From Mariprofundus ferrooxydans PV-1 (GTDB lineage Bacteria; Pseudomonadota; Zetaproteobacteria; Mariprofundales; Mariprofundaceae), in NCBI RefSeq assembly GCF_000153765.1, contig NZ_DS022294.1, positions 1,254,520 to 1,299,996 of the forward strand: 45,477 bases of DNA, given 5' to 3'. Made by a program: the position numbers and the translations under genes. The notes under the pieces were generated by a model that had not been told where the DNA came from, made no database searches, and saw nothing but the letters and a program-made list of their open reading frames with translations. This document shows, one piece after another, positions 17,959 through 25,530 of the stretch (its first letter is position 1; each line of letters starts with the position of its first letter).

Positions 17959-18111
17959 GCCGACAGGCTGCGTTTGCTACCATGTGAAGGCAAGCCCAGA
18001 TTCACAGTAGCCATGTGTCCGGTGTTGATGTAGTACGGCCCCGCTGGCCGCAAACAGGCCGCCGGCATGATCCGCCTGTCACCTGACGCGAAGCTCGGTT
18101 AGTCTTCCCTC

Positions 18112-19035
18112 ATGTTCGGACGGATTGTTTTCAGCAGATTGCTGCAGGCTCTGCCCACCCTGCTCGGCGTGGCGACGCTGGTGTTTTTTCTGCTGCACCT
18201 GGTGCCCGGCGATCCGGTGGATGCGCTGCTTGGTGAAACGGCTATGCCGGCGGATCGGGAGGCATTGCGTCAGGCTCTGCATCTGGATCAGCCGATACTC
18301 TCGCAGTACAGCCACTACCTTGCCGGGCTGGTCGGTGGCGATTGGGGAAGCAGTCTCGTGGATCACCGACCTGTGCTGACGCGTATCGGCGAGCGTGTGC
18401 CGGCGACGGCCGAGCTGGCGCTGGTTAGCCTGCTGCTGGCTCTCGTACTGGCCTTGCCGTTGGGATATTGGGCAGCTCGCCATGCGGGAAAAGCAGAAGA
18501 TGTGGCCGCAATGGGTTTCTCCCTGATAGGCGTTTCGATTCCGAATTTCTGGCTGGGGCCGGTATTGATGCTGGTGTTTGCTGTCGGACTGGGCTGGTTG
18601 CCCGTTTCCGGTATGGATCAGCCAGGCTCCGTCATTCTGCCTGCGGTTACGCTGGGCACGGCCCTGGCCGCGGTTCTGTCGCGCATGGCCCGCTCTGCGT
18701 GGCTGGAGGCGATGAGCATGGATCCGGCGCGTACAGCGCGCGCTTTCGGTGTGTCCGAGCAGCGTATCTGGTGGCGGCATGCAGCCAGGCTGGCGGCGGT
18801 GCCGGTGATCACCATGTTTGCCTTGCAGCTGGGTGCAGTGCTGGGCGGTGCTGTGATTACCGAGACGGTGTTCGACTGGCCGGGGCTGGGTTTACTGACT
18901 ATTGAAGCAATTCAACAACGTGACTATCCGCTGGTGCAGGGGTGCGTGCTGATCATCGCCGGTTTTTATGTGTTGGCGAACCTGTTGGCTGACCTGCTCG
19001 GCCTGTGGCTTGACCCAAGGCAGCGTTACGGGTGA
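18112..19035 (+). CDS. DppB/OppB-type ABC transporter permease
   Basis: This 307-residue inner-membrane permease belongs to the dipeptide/oligopeptide/nickel importer family. It has about six membrane helices, an N-terminal 'RLLQALPTLLGVATLVFFLLH' start typical of DppB, the motif 'PGDPVD', and the cytoplasmic EAA loop region ('ARTARAFGVSEQRIWWRHA'). Family 'ETVFDWPGLG' follows. Its normal partner, the DppC-like permease, lies 3.3 kb downstream on the same strand (22340-23146). The two were probably adjacent before a PilZ/EAL block came between them. No substrate-binding protein or ATPase gene is visible in the window. Substrate unknown; the nearby nagZ suggests murein peptides as one possibility. 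Confidence 0.88.
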   Translation: MFGRIVFSRLLQALPTLLGVATLVFFLLHLVPGDPVDALLGETAMPADREALRQALHLDQPILSQYSHYLAGLVGGDWGSSLVDHRPVLTRIGERVPATAELALVSLLLALVLALPLGYWAARHAGKAEDVAAMGFSLIGVSIPNFWLGPVLMLVFAVGLGWLPVSGMDQPGSVILPAVTLGTALAAVLSRMARSAWLEAMSMDPARTARAFGVSEQRIWWRHAARLAAVPVITMFALQLGAVLGGAVITETVFDWPGLGLLTIEAIQQRDYPLVQGCVLIIAGFYVLANLLADLLGLWLDPRQRYG

Positions 19036-19161
19036 CGGGTAGTTGCGAGGTCGCCTTAAAGGTGTTCGGACACTGGTAGTGAGAAACGATCCTGCTTGTT
19101 TATGACGGGCATCAGGGTATAGGTTAAACGTTTGAAAGGGACTATTTACAGGTAGGGAACT

Positions 19162-19494
19162 ATGGAAAATGAGCGTCGCCGATTAGCCAGGGTCATTATA
19201 AGCAGTGAATATCCACAGGGGCAGTTTTGTCTTTATATTAACGGACAACCGGTTGGTTTGCGTGCTCTGCGGGATGTTTCGCCATTTGGTTTGTCCCTGC
19301 TGTTAGAGCTCCAGCTTACTAAAGACAGCGAGGTGACGCTGCACTACAGTAATGATGAGACCGAACTTGTCGTCAGTGGCACGGTGACATGGTGTGTGGC
19401 TGACGATATCTCCGGTTACTTCCGGGCGGGAGTCCTGCTGAACGAGGGTGCCGTGTCGGATAATACTGCGTTCTTCAAGGCTGTTACAGCCTGA
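19162..19494 (+). CDS. PilZ-domain protein (putative c-di-GMP receptor)
   Basis: A single-domain protein of 110 residues. The c-di-GMP binding signature appears as an arginine-rich N-terminus ('ENERRRLAR', equivalent to RxxxR) and 'RDVSPFGL' (D-x-S-x-x-G) at about residues 37-44. Start ATG 19162 follows TAGGGA. A possible regulatory stretch lies in the 126 bases after the dppB-like gene. It converges with the EAL response regulator (gap 30 bases), so this block pairs a c-di-GMP degrading enzyme with a receptor. The target process is unknown. Confidence 0.82.
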   Translation: MENERRRLARVIISSEYPQGQFCLYINGQPVGLRALRDVSPFGLSLLLELQLTKDSEVTLHYSNDETELVVSGTVTWCVADDISGYFRAGVLLNEGAVSDNTAFFKAVTA

Positions 19495-19524
19495 GGCCTG
19501 TTGCAGGCTATAACGAGAGAAACG

Positions 19525-21615
19525 TTATGTGCCCGGCAGGCTCTTAAGAGGGGCAGTTGTCAGAAAACCTGCCGCCGCCTGCGGTCTGCCAAAATAATAC
19601 CCCTGAAAGTAATCAGAGCCCAATGCCTCAAGTATTTCAGCCTGTTCTCTGGTTTCAACACCCTCCGCGATGATTTTCATACCCAGGTCATGGGCCATGT
19701 GAATAATATTACTTACCAGCAAGCGTGCTTTCTCACTATCGGCAACATCATCAATGAACGCCTTGTCAATTTTGAGATAGGAGGCTGGCAGGCGTCTGAG
19801 GTAGGAAAAGCACGAATAGCCAGTGCCGAAGTCATCAATGGCAAAACTGATACCCAGATCAACCAGCTGTTCCAGCAGTGTGATGATTTTCTCTATGTCA
19901 CCCGCAAAAATGGATTCGGTGATCTCCAGATGAATAGACTCCGGCGGGATGCCGAACTCCTTAACGGCGCTGAGCACCTGATCTGCCCATTCTATGCTCA
20001 GCCCCTGGACGGAGATGTTTACCGATATAAACATCGTTGGTGAGCCGCCGTTTTCGATCCATTCCCGATATTGCCGGCAGGATTCACGAAACATCCACAG
20101 GTCAATGGAGTGGATCAGCCCGACATCTTCGGCCAGGGGTATAAAGTGATATGGTGCGAGTAATCCGTGCTTGGGGTGTTGCCACCGTACCAGACTTTCG
20201 GAGCCGGCAAGTTCGCCGCTTGATGAGACAAGGGGTTGATAGAAGGCTCTGAGCTCACCGTTGTTGATGGCATGGCGCAGTTCGTTCTCAAGGCGGAGGT
20301 GATCCAGCGCTTTGCCATGCAGATGAGGGTTGTAAATGTGTGTGATATCCTCGCCTGCCTGACGGGCGATGGACTCGGCTGCGATGGCATCCTGAATTAC
20401 CTCATCTACAGCATCATTGTCTTTGGAGGGCAGGGCAATGCCGATGCTTGTTGTGCAATAAACGGTTTCATCAAAGATCGTAAAGGGCTGACCGAGACTT
20501 CTCTGAATGCACGTGCCGATTTTCAGGAGTTCGGCGCTCTCCTGTGGTATGCCTTCGAGCAGAATCATAAAACGGTTGTCTGCCAGCAGGCTGATAAAGG
20601 CAGGCTCCTTCAGCTGAGTCAGGCAGCTTTCAGTGGCGGCCACCTCATTTACTCGCCGGGCAATCGCTGAGGTAAGTTTCTCATAGCCGGCAGAACCCAG
20701 GGCGGAAGTGACTTTTTCCTTATGATTCAGGCTTAATGAAAACAGGGCCAGGTTGGCGCTGCCCGTGCGTCGTGCGTGGGCATGTACGCGTTGCAAGCGA
20801 TCCATGAAAACGGCTGCATTGGGCAGGCCGGTGATCGGATCGAACGTTTTACTGGCGGAGATATCAGCCTGTGCGCCGGTCATGCGCAGAGGGGTGCCGG
20901 TGTCGGAAAACAGTGCTCTGGCCCGGCATAGCATCCAGCGGTAGCTGCCATCTTCATGCAGGGCACGATACTCCTGTTTGACTATACGGAGCGGGTCACT
21001 CAGGTGATCGTCGACAGCCTGACGTAACGCGGCGATATCATCCGGATGCACGCGATCAAACCACTGTTTAATCGAATCAAAGGCGCAGTCCGGGGACATG
21101 CCCATCATTTCATACCAGTGATCAGAGAAGAACACCTTGCCGGTTACGATATTCCAGTCCCACAGCCCGTCATTGGCTGCTGCGAAGGCCAGCGAATAGC
21201 GCTCCTCGCTGGTTTTTACATCTTTGTAAAGGCGGCACATTTCAAGCTGCATGCGTACGCGTGAAAGCAATATGTCTTTTTGAAAAGGCTTGGTGATGTA
21301 GTCATTGGCGCCCAGTTCAAGAGCCCGGGTCACACCCTTAACCTCGGACATGCCGGTGACCATGATGACCGGCAGTTCATTGACCTGATAACGCTTGCGT
21401 ATGGACTCCAGCGTGCTGAGGCCGTCAATCTCCGGCATAATCATATCCAGCAAGACAAGATCAAAAACATGCTTGTCCAGCATGGCCAGGGCGGCGGTGC
21501 CGCCTTCGGCCTTGGATGTCCTGAATCCGATTTTGGTAAGAAACAGGGCTAACAGATCCCGATTCTTCTCGGTATCGTCAACAACGAGGATATGGGCTGT
21601 CAAATCAGTGTCCAT
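19525..21615 (-). CDS. Response regulator with REC, PAS, degenerate GGDEF and EAL domains
   Basis: The protein has 696 residues. The receiver domain (about 5-125) has phosphoacceptor D57 in 'LLDMIMPEIDG' and the lysine in 'ITKPFQKD'. A PAS domain follows (about 135-250). A GGDEF domain (about 260-420) has lost its signature: where GGDEF is expected one reads 'LADNRFMILLEG', so cyclase activity is very unlikely. The EAL domain (about 440-690) has ESL in place of EAL ('SESLVRW') but keeps 'NISVQGLS', 'LEITES', 'DDFGTGYSC', 'LKIDKAFI' and 'EGVET', so c-di-GMP hydrolysis looks plausible. It is convergent with the PilZ gene. An 8-bp inverted repeat CATGCCTT/AAGGCATG (21662-21690) lies 47 bases upstream of its start. 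Confidence 0.9.
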   Translation of the reverse strand: MDTDLTAHILVVDDTEKNRDLLALFLTKIGFRTSKAEGGTAALAMLDKHVFDLVLLDMIMPEIDGLSTLESIRKRYQVNELPVIMVTGMSEVKGVTRALELGANDYITKPFQKDILLSRVRMQLEMCRLYKDVKTSEERYSLAFAAANDGLWDWNIVTGKVFFSDHWYEMMGMSPDCAFDSIKQWFDRVHPDDIAALRQAVDDHLSDPLRIVKQEYRALHEDGSYRWMLCRARALFSDTGTPLRMTGAQADISASKTFDPITGLPNAAVFMDRLQRVHAHARRTGSANLALFSLSLNHKEKVTSALGSAGYEKLTSAIARRVNEVAATESCLTQLKEPAFISLLADNRFMILLEGIPQESAELLKIGTCIQRSLGQPFTIFDETVYCTTSIGIALPSKDNDAVDEVIQDAIAAESIARQAGEDITHIYNPHLHGKALDHLRLENELRHAINNGELRAFYQPLVSSSGELAGSESLVRWQHPKHGLLAPYHFIPLAEDVGLIHSIDLWMFRESCRQYREWIENGGSPTMFISVNISVQGLSIEWADQVLSAVKEFGIPPESIHLEITESIFAGDIEKIITLLEQLVDLGISFAIDDFGTGYSCFSYLRRLPASYLKIDKAFIDDVADSEKARLLVSNIIHMAHDLGMKIIAEGVETREQAEILEALGSDYFQGYYFGRPQAAAGFLTTAPLKSLPGT

Positions 21616-22200
21616 GATGCCGGGCGGGAGCGGTGTTGTGCAACAGATGAGAGGTGATCACCATGCCTTGTAACTGAAGAAAAAGGCATGCACTGCAATT
21701 CGTAGTCATTTGGTTTCACGGCTCCATGTGTGTATTCATATGCAGACATCATTGTCACATATTTTAGCCAGTGCCTGTTCATGGCATTCTGCCCTTTATC
21801 AGCGTACAAAGACATGATTTTTTCTTTGTTGAATCAGCGCTGTATGTGACTGCTTATGGACAGGCTGGTCAAATCATATCAACGCCTTCGGTTAAACTCA
21901 AAAAACGAAAACGGAGAGTAACAGTGTCCTGATTTAATGCATGCGTCAACGTGCAGTCATCAATGCGCCGTCTGAAAGTCAGGTCGTATGTGAGAGCTAT
22001 GCAGGGTGCGGGCGACTGAAGTAAAGCGCATGGGGGCTGATGAACCATTTGCAGCGTATATTGTCTCCCGGTACGTACTCCCCGGCCACGGGTGTCGGGA
22101 ACTAACTCCTTGTGTTTTCTTTATATATGAAGACATACTTCCTCCATATTTAATGCCATCGGTATACAACGGAACGAAGACAGGATGAGTTATGTCAGTA
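21616..22200. other. Gene-poor stretch between the EAL regulator and integrase remnant
   Basis: About 585 bases without a convincing gene. Short frames of 60-70 codons here lack ribosome sites and recognisable content. The left end should hold the promoter of the minus-strand EAL regulator. The rest is of mixed composition with AT-rich patches (e.g. around 22120-22160) and may be decayed sequence related to the integrase remnant that follows. I see no RNA gene or repeat that I can name. Confidence 0.5.
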
Positions 22201-22201
22201 C

Positions 22202-22324
22202 TCAGGCAAGGTATCGTCGACCCGCCAAGCGAATGGGATAGGCCATGTGAACATCACGGAGATTTATACGCATATGTTGCAGCAGAGTCATGGAGTAGCC
22301 CGAAGTAGGCTGGAGAGTCTTTGA
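22202..22324 (+). pseudogene. 3' remnant of a tyrosine recombinase, integron-integrase-like
   Basis: Translated in the frame ending TGA at 22322-22324, bases 22241-22321 give GHVNITEIYTHM followed by LQQSHGVARSRLESL. This matches the C-terminal box II of tyrosine recombinases, with the catalytic His in GH and the Tyr nucleophile in IYTH. The tail resembles integron integrases, which commonly end IYTHVLxxGGxGVxSPLDxL. About three residues seem deleted between GH and TEIYTH. Upstream (about 22202-22240) the frame loses similarity, and no catalytic Arg/Lys region is found. So this is the last ~28 codons of a dead gene. It abuts the dppC-like start by 15 bases. It differs clearly from the intact XerD of this window, whose C-terminus is LVNHSHPLGGG. 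Confidence 0.6.
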
Positions 22325-22339
22325 TGATCAGGAAGCTCT

Positions 22340-23146
22340 ATGTCTAGGTCGGCGGTGAGGCTGGCAGGCGTTTGTCTGTCGCTACCGTTGCTGGTGTTGC
22401 TTGCGGCAGCCATCACCGGGCAGGACGGGCACGCCATTGATCTGGATGCGGTTCTGAGAGGTATGGGCACCTCGCACCTGCTTGGTACCGATGCACTGGG
22501 GCGTGATGTGTTGGCTAGGCTGGCTGAAGGGTTGCAGCTGTCGTTGATGGTCGGCGTTATGGTGGTGCTGTTTGGCGGTATGGTCGGTATCTCTATCGGT
22601 ATGCTGGCCGGCTGGATGGGTGGCTGGCTGGACGCGTTGCTTATGCGTATTGCCGATATCGTACTTTCGTTTCCCGGCATTCTGCTGGCGATTGCGCTGG
22701 CGGCCATGCTCGGCCCCGGCGTTGATAACCTGATGATGGCGCTGGTGGCTGTCGGCTGGGTGGGTTTCGCGCGTCTGTCACGGGCGCAGGTGCTATCGTT
22801 GAAATCTTCACCATTTGTGGAGGCGGCGATCGCCAACGGTTCAGCAGTACCCTATATTGCAGTGCGTCATCTGCTACCGAATATTGCAGCGCCTCTGCTG
22901 ATCGAGGCCAGCTTCGGGCTGGCAGCGGTGATTATCGGCGAGGCGGGGCTATCGTTTCTCGGTGTCGGCGTGCAGCCGCCGGATGCCTCACTCGGCACCA
23001 TGATCCGCGAAGGCTCACGCCTGATGCTGGTCTCCCCCGCACTGGTGATCTGGCCCGGACTGGTGCTGTTTTCGCTGGTGATGGCCGTTAATCTGCTGGG
23101 CGATGCCCTGCGCGATACACTGGATGTGCGGATGGAGGGTCGATAA
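22340..23146 (+). CDS. DppC/OppC-type ABC transporter permease
   Basis: A 268-residue inner-membrane permease of the peptide/nickel importer family, partner type to the DppB-like protein at 18112. It has 'HLLGTDALGRDVLARLAEG' (a DppC hallmark), five or six membrane helices, and an EAA-type loop around 'VEAAIANGSAVPYIAVRHLLPN'-like sequence. The C-terminal 'GDALRDTLDVRM' is typical. ATG 22340 follows AGGAAG at a suitable distance. It starts 15 bases after the integrase remnant. A 33-codon frame without similarity begins right after its TAA (see 23147-23245). The physical separation from its partner permease is unusual; membrane topology and motifs look intact, so the gene is probably still functional. 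Confidence 0.87.
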   Translation: MSRSAVRLAGVCLSLPLLVLLAAAITGQDGHAIDLDAVLRGMGTSHLLGTDALGRDVLARLAEGLQLSLMVGVMVVLFGGMVGISIGMLAGWMGGWLDALLMRIADIVLSFPGILLAIALAAMLGPGVDNLMMALVAVGWVGFARLSRAQVLSLKSSPFVEAAIANGSAVPYIAVRHLLPNIAAPLLIEASFGLAAVIIGEAGLSFLGVGVQPPDASLGTMIREGSRLMLVSPALVIWPGLVLFSLVMAVNLLGDALRDTLDVRMEGR

Positions 23147-23245
23147 ATGTTTTCTGAATCAATGCCTGTAACCGCCCCAAAGCGGACATTCGAGCTTCGA
23201 GTTTTCTTATCTACAGTCAACCCTTATAGCGACGGTATTATTTAA
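23147..23245 (+). other. Short open frame directly after the dppC-like stop, possible truncated gene start
   Basis: ATG at 23147 follows the TAA of the permease directly and opens a frame of 32 codons ending TAA at 23243-23245. The tight spacing looks like the start of a coupled downstream gene, but after about eight codons the frame runs into the repeat-like motif at 23168-23192. One reading is that this is the first few codons of an operon gene cut by the arrival of the AT-rich block. Chance is equally possible; no product is recognisable. Confidence 0.25.
23168..23192 (+). repeat. Left copy of a short hairpin-forming motif flanking the AT-rich gene
   Basis: The motif contains ACCGC, CCCAAAGCGGACATTCG and an internal CCGC/GCGG pairing. 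It shares the frame 'GTnACCGC...nAAGCnGACnTTnG' with a second copy at 24093-24123. The pair bracket about 900 bases that hold a single AT-rich gene. Confidence 0.5.
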
Positions 23246-24081
23246 TGTATTACTTAGCAAAGACAACAATCCTGTTATTTAGCTTATTGCTAATGTTTGT
23301 TTTGCCTGGGTGCGCCAGTGGGCCTGCAAAGCCTAAAGTCGAAGTTCTGGAGTCAATCGGACCTTTTAATTATGAAATGAGCATTGATGACGTGCAAAGT
23401 ACTTTGAATAATAAGGGGCAGGCGGTTTTCAAAGCACTTTATGGGAAAGATTCGTATGTTCTTCTTAACTACTATTTTAATTATTTTAATAAATCATACG
23501 TATTTGCATTTAAAAACTTCAAGCTAATTGCAATAATTGAAGAGCCGGTTTTTATAGAGGCGTGGGATGCAGCTCTTAATTCAGATGATGAGCTTGGAAA
23601 CCTACCTTTTGAGCAAGGGTTAGGTAAACTGTATGAGGAACTGGTTAGCCGAAAAGAGAATATCATATATGATGACTTTGTAGACATTGAAATAAGTCAC
23701 AGGCAATGGGTTCAGAAGTCAGAAAGATCAACCTCGGCTAATGTTAGTGGTGGGCTGACAATGTTAGCCCTTATTCCTATTGTTTTACCGATGGCCCCAG
23801 TTGCACTTATGATGGCCCCAATGGAAAAAGCAAATCAGAAGTTAATTGAAAGCAATAGGAAGGTAATCTCAAGCATCCACCTGGGGGATTCTGTTGCGCA
23901 TGTAAAAGAACTTCTGGGGGAGAAAGGTTTAGCAGATCCAAAAAGTAAAAAGACAGCTTATGAAGTATTTGCACATGAACTCATCTTTGGGATTAGGGAT
24001 GGAAAGGTTGAGTGGATTAGTTCATATCAAAAATATCAGATGATTCAAAAGTTGCAGCAACTTCAAGGCTTTAGATGGTAA
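23245..24081 (+). CDS. Putative lipoprotein of unknown function, AT-rich
   Basis: The 278-residue product starts with a lipoprotein signal: a lysine, a hydrophobic stretch and lipobox LPGC (cysteine at about residue 23). It is thus expected to be anchored in a membrane facing the periplasm. Two segments, 'GPFNYEMSIDDVQSTLN' (about 38-54) and 'SIHLGDSVAHVKELLGEKG' (about 212-230), resemble the opening of SmpA/BamE-type domains, where a 'lGmt..eV...lG' motif is followed by beta strands. That similarity is weak and inferred. A hydrophobic stretch 'LTMLALIPIVLPMAPVALMMAP' in outline lies near 172-193. Codon use is strongly AT-biased (many AAA, AAT, TTA) unlike neighbours. The flanking repeat motifs support acquisition by transfer. 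I do not recognise the family. Confidence 0.75.
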   Translation: MYYLAKTTILLFSLLLMFVLPGCASGPAKPKVEVLESIGPFNYEMSIDDVQSTLNNKGQAVFKALYGKDSYVLLNYYFNYFNKSYVFAFKNFKLIAIIEEPVFIEAWDAALNSDDELGNLPFEQGLGKLYEELVSRKENIIYDDFVDIEISHRQWVQKSERSTSANVSGGLTMLALIPIVLPMAPVALMMAPMEKANQKLIESNRKVISSIHLGDSVAHVKELLGEKGLADPKSKKTAYEVFAHELIFGIRDGKVEWISSYQKYQMIQKLQQLQGFRW

Positions 24082-24092
24082 CTTTATATTGA

Positions 24093-24123
24093 GTGACCGC
24101 TTTTGGCCGGAAGCTGACGTTGG
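24093..24123 (+). repeat. Right copy of the short motif flanking the AT-rich gene
   Basis: It reads GTGACCGC, TTTTGGCCGG, AAGCTGACGTTGG with internal pairing GCTT/AAGC around TTGGCCGG. It shares ACCGC and nAAGCnGACnTTnG in the same orientation with the copy at 23168-23192. It lies 11 bases after the lipoprotein stop and 40 bases before nagZ. Confidence 0.5.
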
Positions 24124-24163
24124 AAAGCAGGGCAAACAAAAAAACAGTTGGAGAGGCTAACCA

Positions 24164-25048
24164 ATGATGCATGAACATCTGATTATCGGGCTGGAAGGCA
24201 CTGAGCTGACCGAACAGGAGCGCATCTGGTTGAAAGAGAAGCCGCCACTGGGAGTGATTCTGTTTGCGCGCAATACCGAAAGCCCTGAGCAGGTGAAGGC
24301 CCTACTGGCCGAGGTGCGGGCATGTACCGGGCAGGCGACATGGGCGGCGATTGATGAAGAGGGCGGGCGCGTCAATCGCATGCCGTGGGCGCCGTTTAAT
24401 CAGCGTCGTCATGCGGCCGAATACGGGGTGATGTACGAGCGCAATGCAGGTACTGCTGTTCAGGCTGTGTATCAGGACAGCTTTGTTGCGGGAGAGGCGT
24501 TGAAAGAACTGGGTTTTACGCATAACTGCGCGCCTGTGCTGGACCTGTTTCATGCCGACGGGCACGACATTATTGGCAAGCGGGCTTACGGGGCGGATGT
24601 GGCACAGGTGGCGGCACTGGCAACGGCCTGCATGCGTGGCCTGCATGACGCCGGAATCGAAGCGGTGGGTAAACACTTTCCGGGGCACGGGCGCGCCAAT
24701 GCCGATTCACATGTAGCGGTGCCTGAAGTGCATGCTCCGCTGGCCTCGATCCTTGAGGAGGCCGAGCCGTTTGCCCGCCTGATTGCCGAAGGATTGAAGC
24801 ATGTGATGACGGCACATGTGATTTATACCGATGCGGTTAAGGATGTGGCGACGGTTTCACCGTTCTGGGCGCGTCATGTGCTGCGCGAACGCATGGGCTT
24901 TTTCGGCTCTGTCTGGAGTGACGACCTGTGCATGAAAGGGGTGGGCGAAGATGTGCCGTCTGCGGCCTCAGCCGCATTGAAGGCCGGTTGCGATATCCTG
25001 CTCGTTTGTCTGCCTGAGGGTGTCAGGCAGATGTACGCGCACCTTTAA
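24164..25048 (+). CDS. nagZ: Beta-N-acetylhexosaminidase NagZ (GH3)
   Basis: NagZ removes GlcNAc from anhydro-muropeptides in the cytoplasm during peptidoglycan recycling. The 294-residue protein has the GH3 features 'GVILFARN', 'AIDEEGGRVNRM', and the catalytic His/Asp dyad loop 'KHFPGHGRANADSH' at about residues 168-181. The nucleophile Asp lies in 'VWSDDLCMKG'. Start ATG 24164 follows GGAGAGG at seven bases. It is somewhat shorter at the C-terminus than E. coli NagZ (about 340) but includes all catalytic elements. It is the third plus-strand gene of the disrupted dppB-dppC-nagZ series, suggesting an original link between peptide uptake and wall recycling. Confidence 0.9.
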   Translation: MMHEHLIIGLEGTELTEQERIWLKEKPPLGVILFARNTESPEQVKALLAEVRACTGQATWAAIDEEGGRVNRMPWAPFNQRRHAAEYGVMYERNAGTAVQAVYQDSFVAGEALKELGFTHNCAPVLDLFHADGHDIIGKRAYGADVAQVAALATACMRGLHDAGIEAVGKHFPGHGRANADSHVAVPEVHAPLASILEEAEPFARLIAEGLKHVMTAHVIYTDAVKDVATVSPFWARHVLRERMGFFGSVWSDDLCMKGVGEDVPSAASAALKAGCDILLVCLPEGVRQMYAHL

Positions 25049-25084
25049 TCGTTCACAGTTGCAGCAGGCCGGCTGGCCGGTGCA

Positions 25085-25468
25085 TCAGGCTTCCGGGGTG
25101 AAAACCCAGCCGCCGTGGCTGGAAAACTCCAGCCGTTCCAGGCCCATTTCTTCAAGATGTTCAATGTGCTGATTCTGACCTTTGCCTTCCAGTTTTACTG
25201 AATCGAAGCGGAGCGCTACGCTGTTGCCAACGACGTGTACAACCGTACATTCGGCCTCGATGGATAACTCATGGCGGATATGACCGAGCCGGATGGTGGC
25301 CTGACAGGAGCTGCCCGTAGCGGGTGGGTTGTTGCTGCGCAAAAACATCCCGTGCATGGCCAGGTCGATGATTTCGCCTTCAAGTGTGCTTCCATCCTGT
25401 AATGCGATGGAAGCCGTTGCGGGAACACCTTCGGATACTGGTTTTTTATTATTGGCCCGGGGCTTCAT
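25085..25468 (-). CDS. PilZ-domain protein, tandem copy 1
   Basis: 127 residues. The PilZ domain shows 'GEIIDLAMHGMFLRS' (D-x-x-x-x-G form, about residues 31-45) and 'VALRFDSVKLEG' near 84-95. A C-terminal extension (about 98-127) ends 'EFSSHGGWVFTPEA'. The N-terminal arginine pair is weak ('MKPRANNKKP'), so c-di-GMP binding is plausible but not certain. It is followed upstream by a paralogue of exactly the same length (25531-25914), with 62 bases between them. Both are minus-strand, convergent with nagZ, and likely one transcript. Confidence 0.78.
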   Translation of the reverse strand: MKPRANNKKPVSEGVPATASIALQDGSTLEGEIIDLAMHGMFLRSNNPPATGSSCQATIRLGHIRHELSIEAECTVVHVVGNSVALRFDSVKLEGKGQNQHIEHLEEMGLERLEFSSHGGWVFTPEA

Positions 25469-25530
25469 GCCGCATCTCCTTCTTGGGTCAGGGTGATATG
25501 GTCAAGTCATCTGATGCATGCTTGAGGTTT

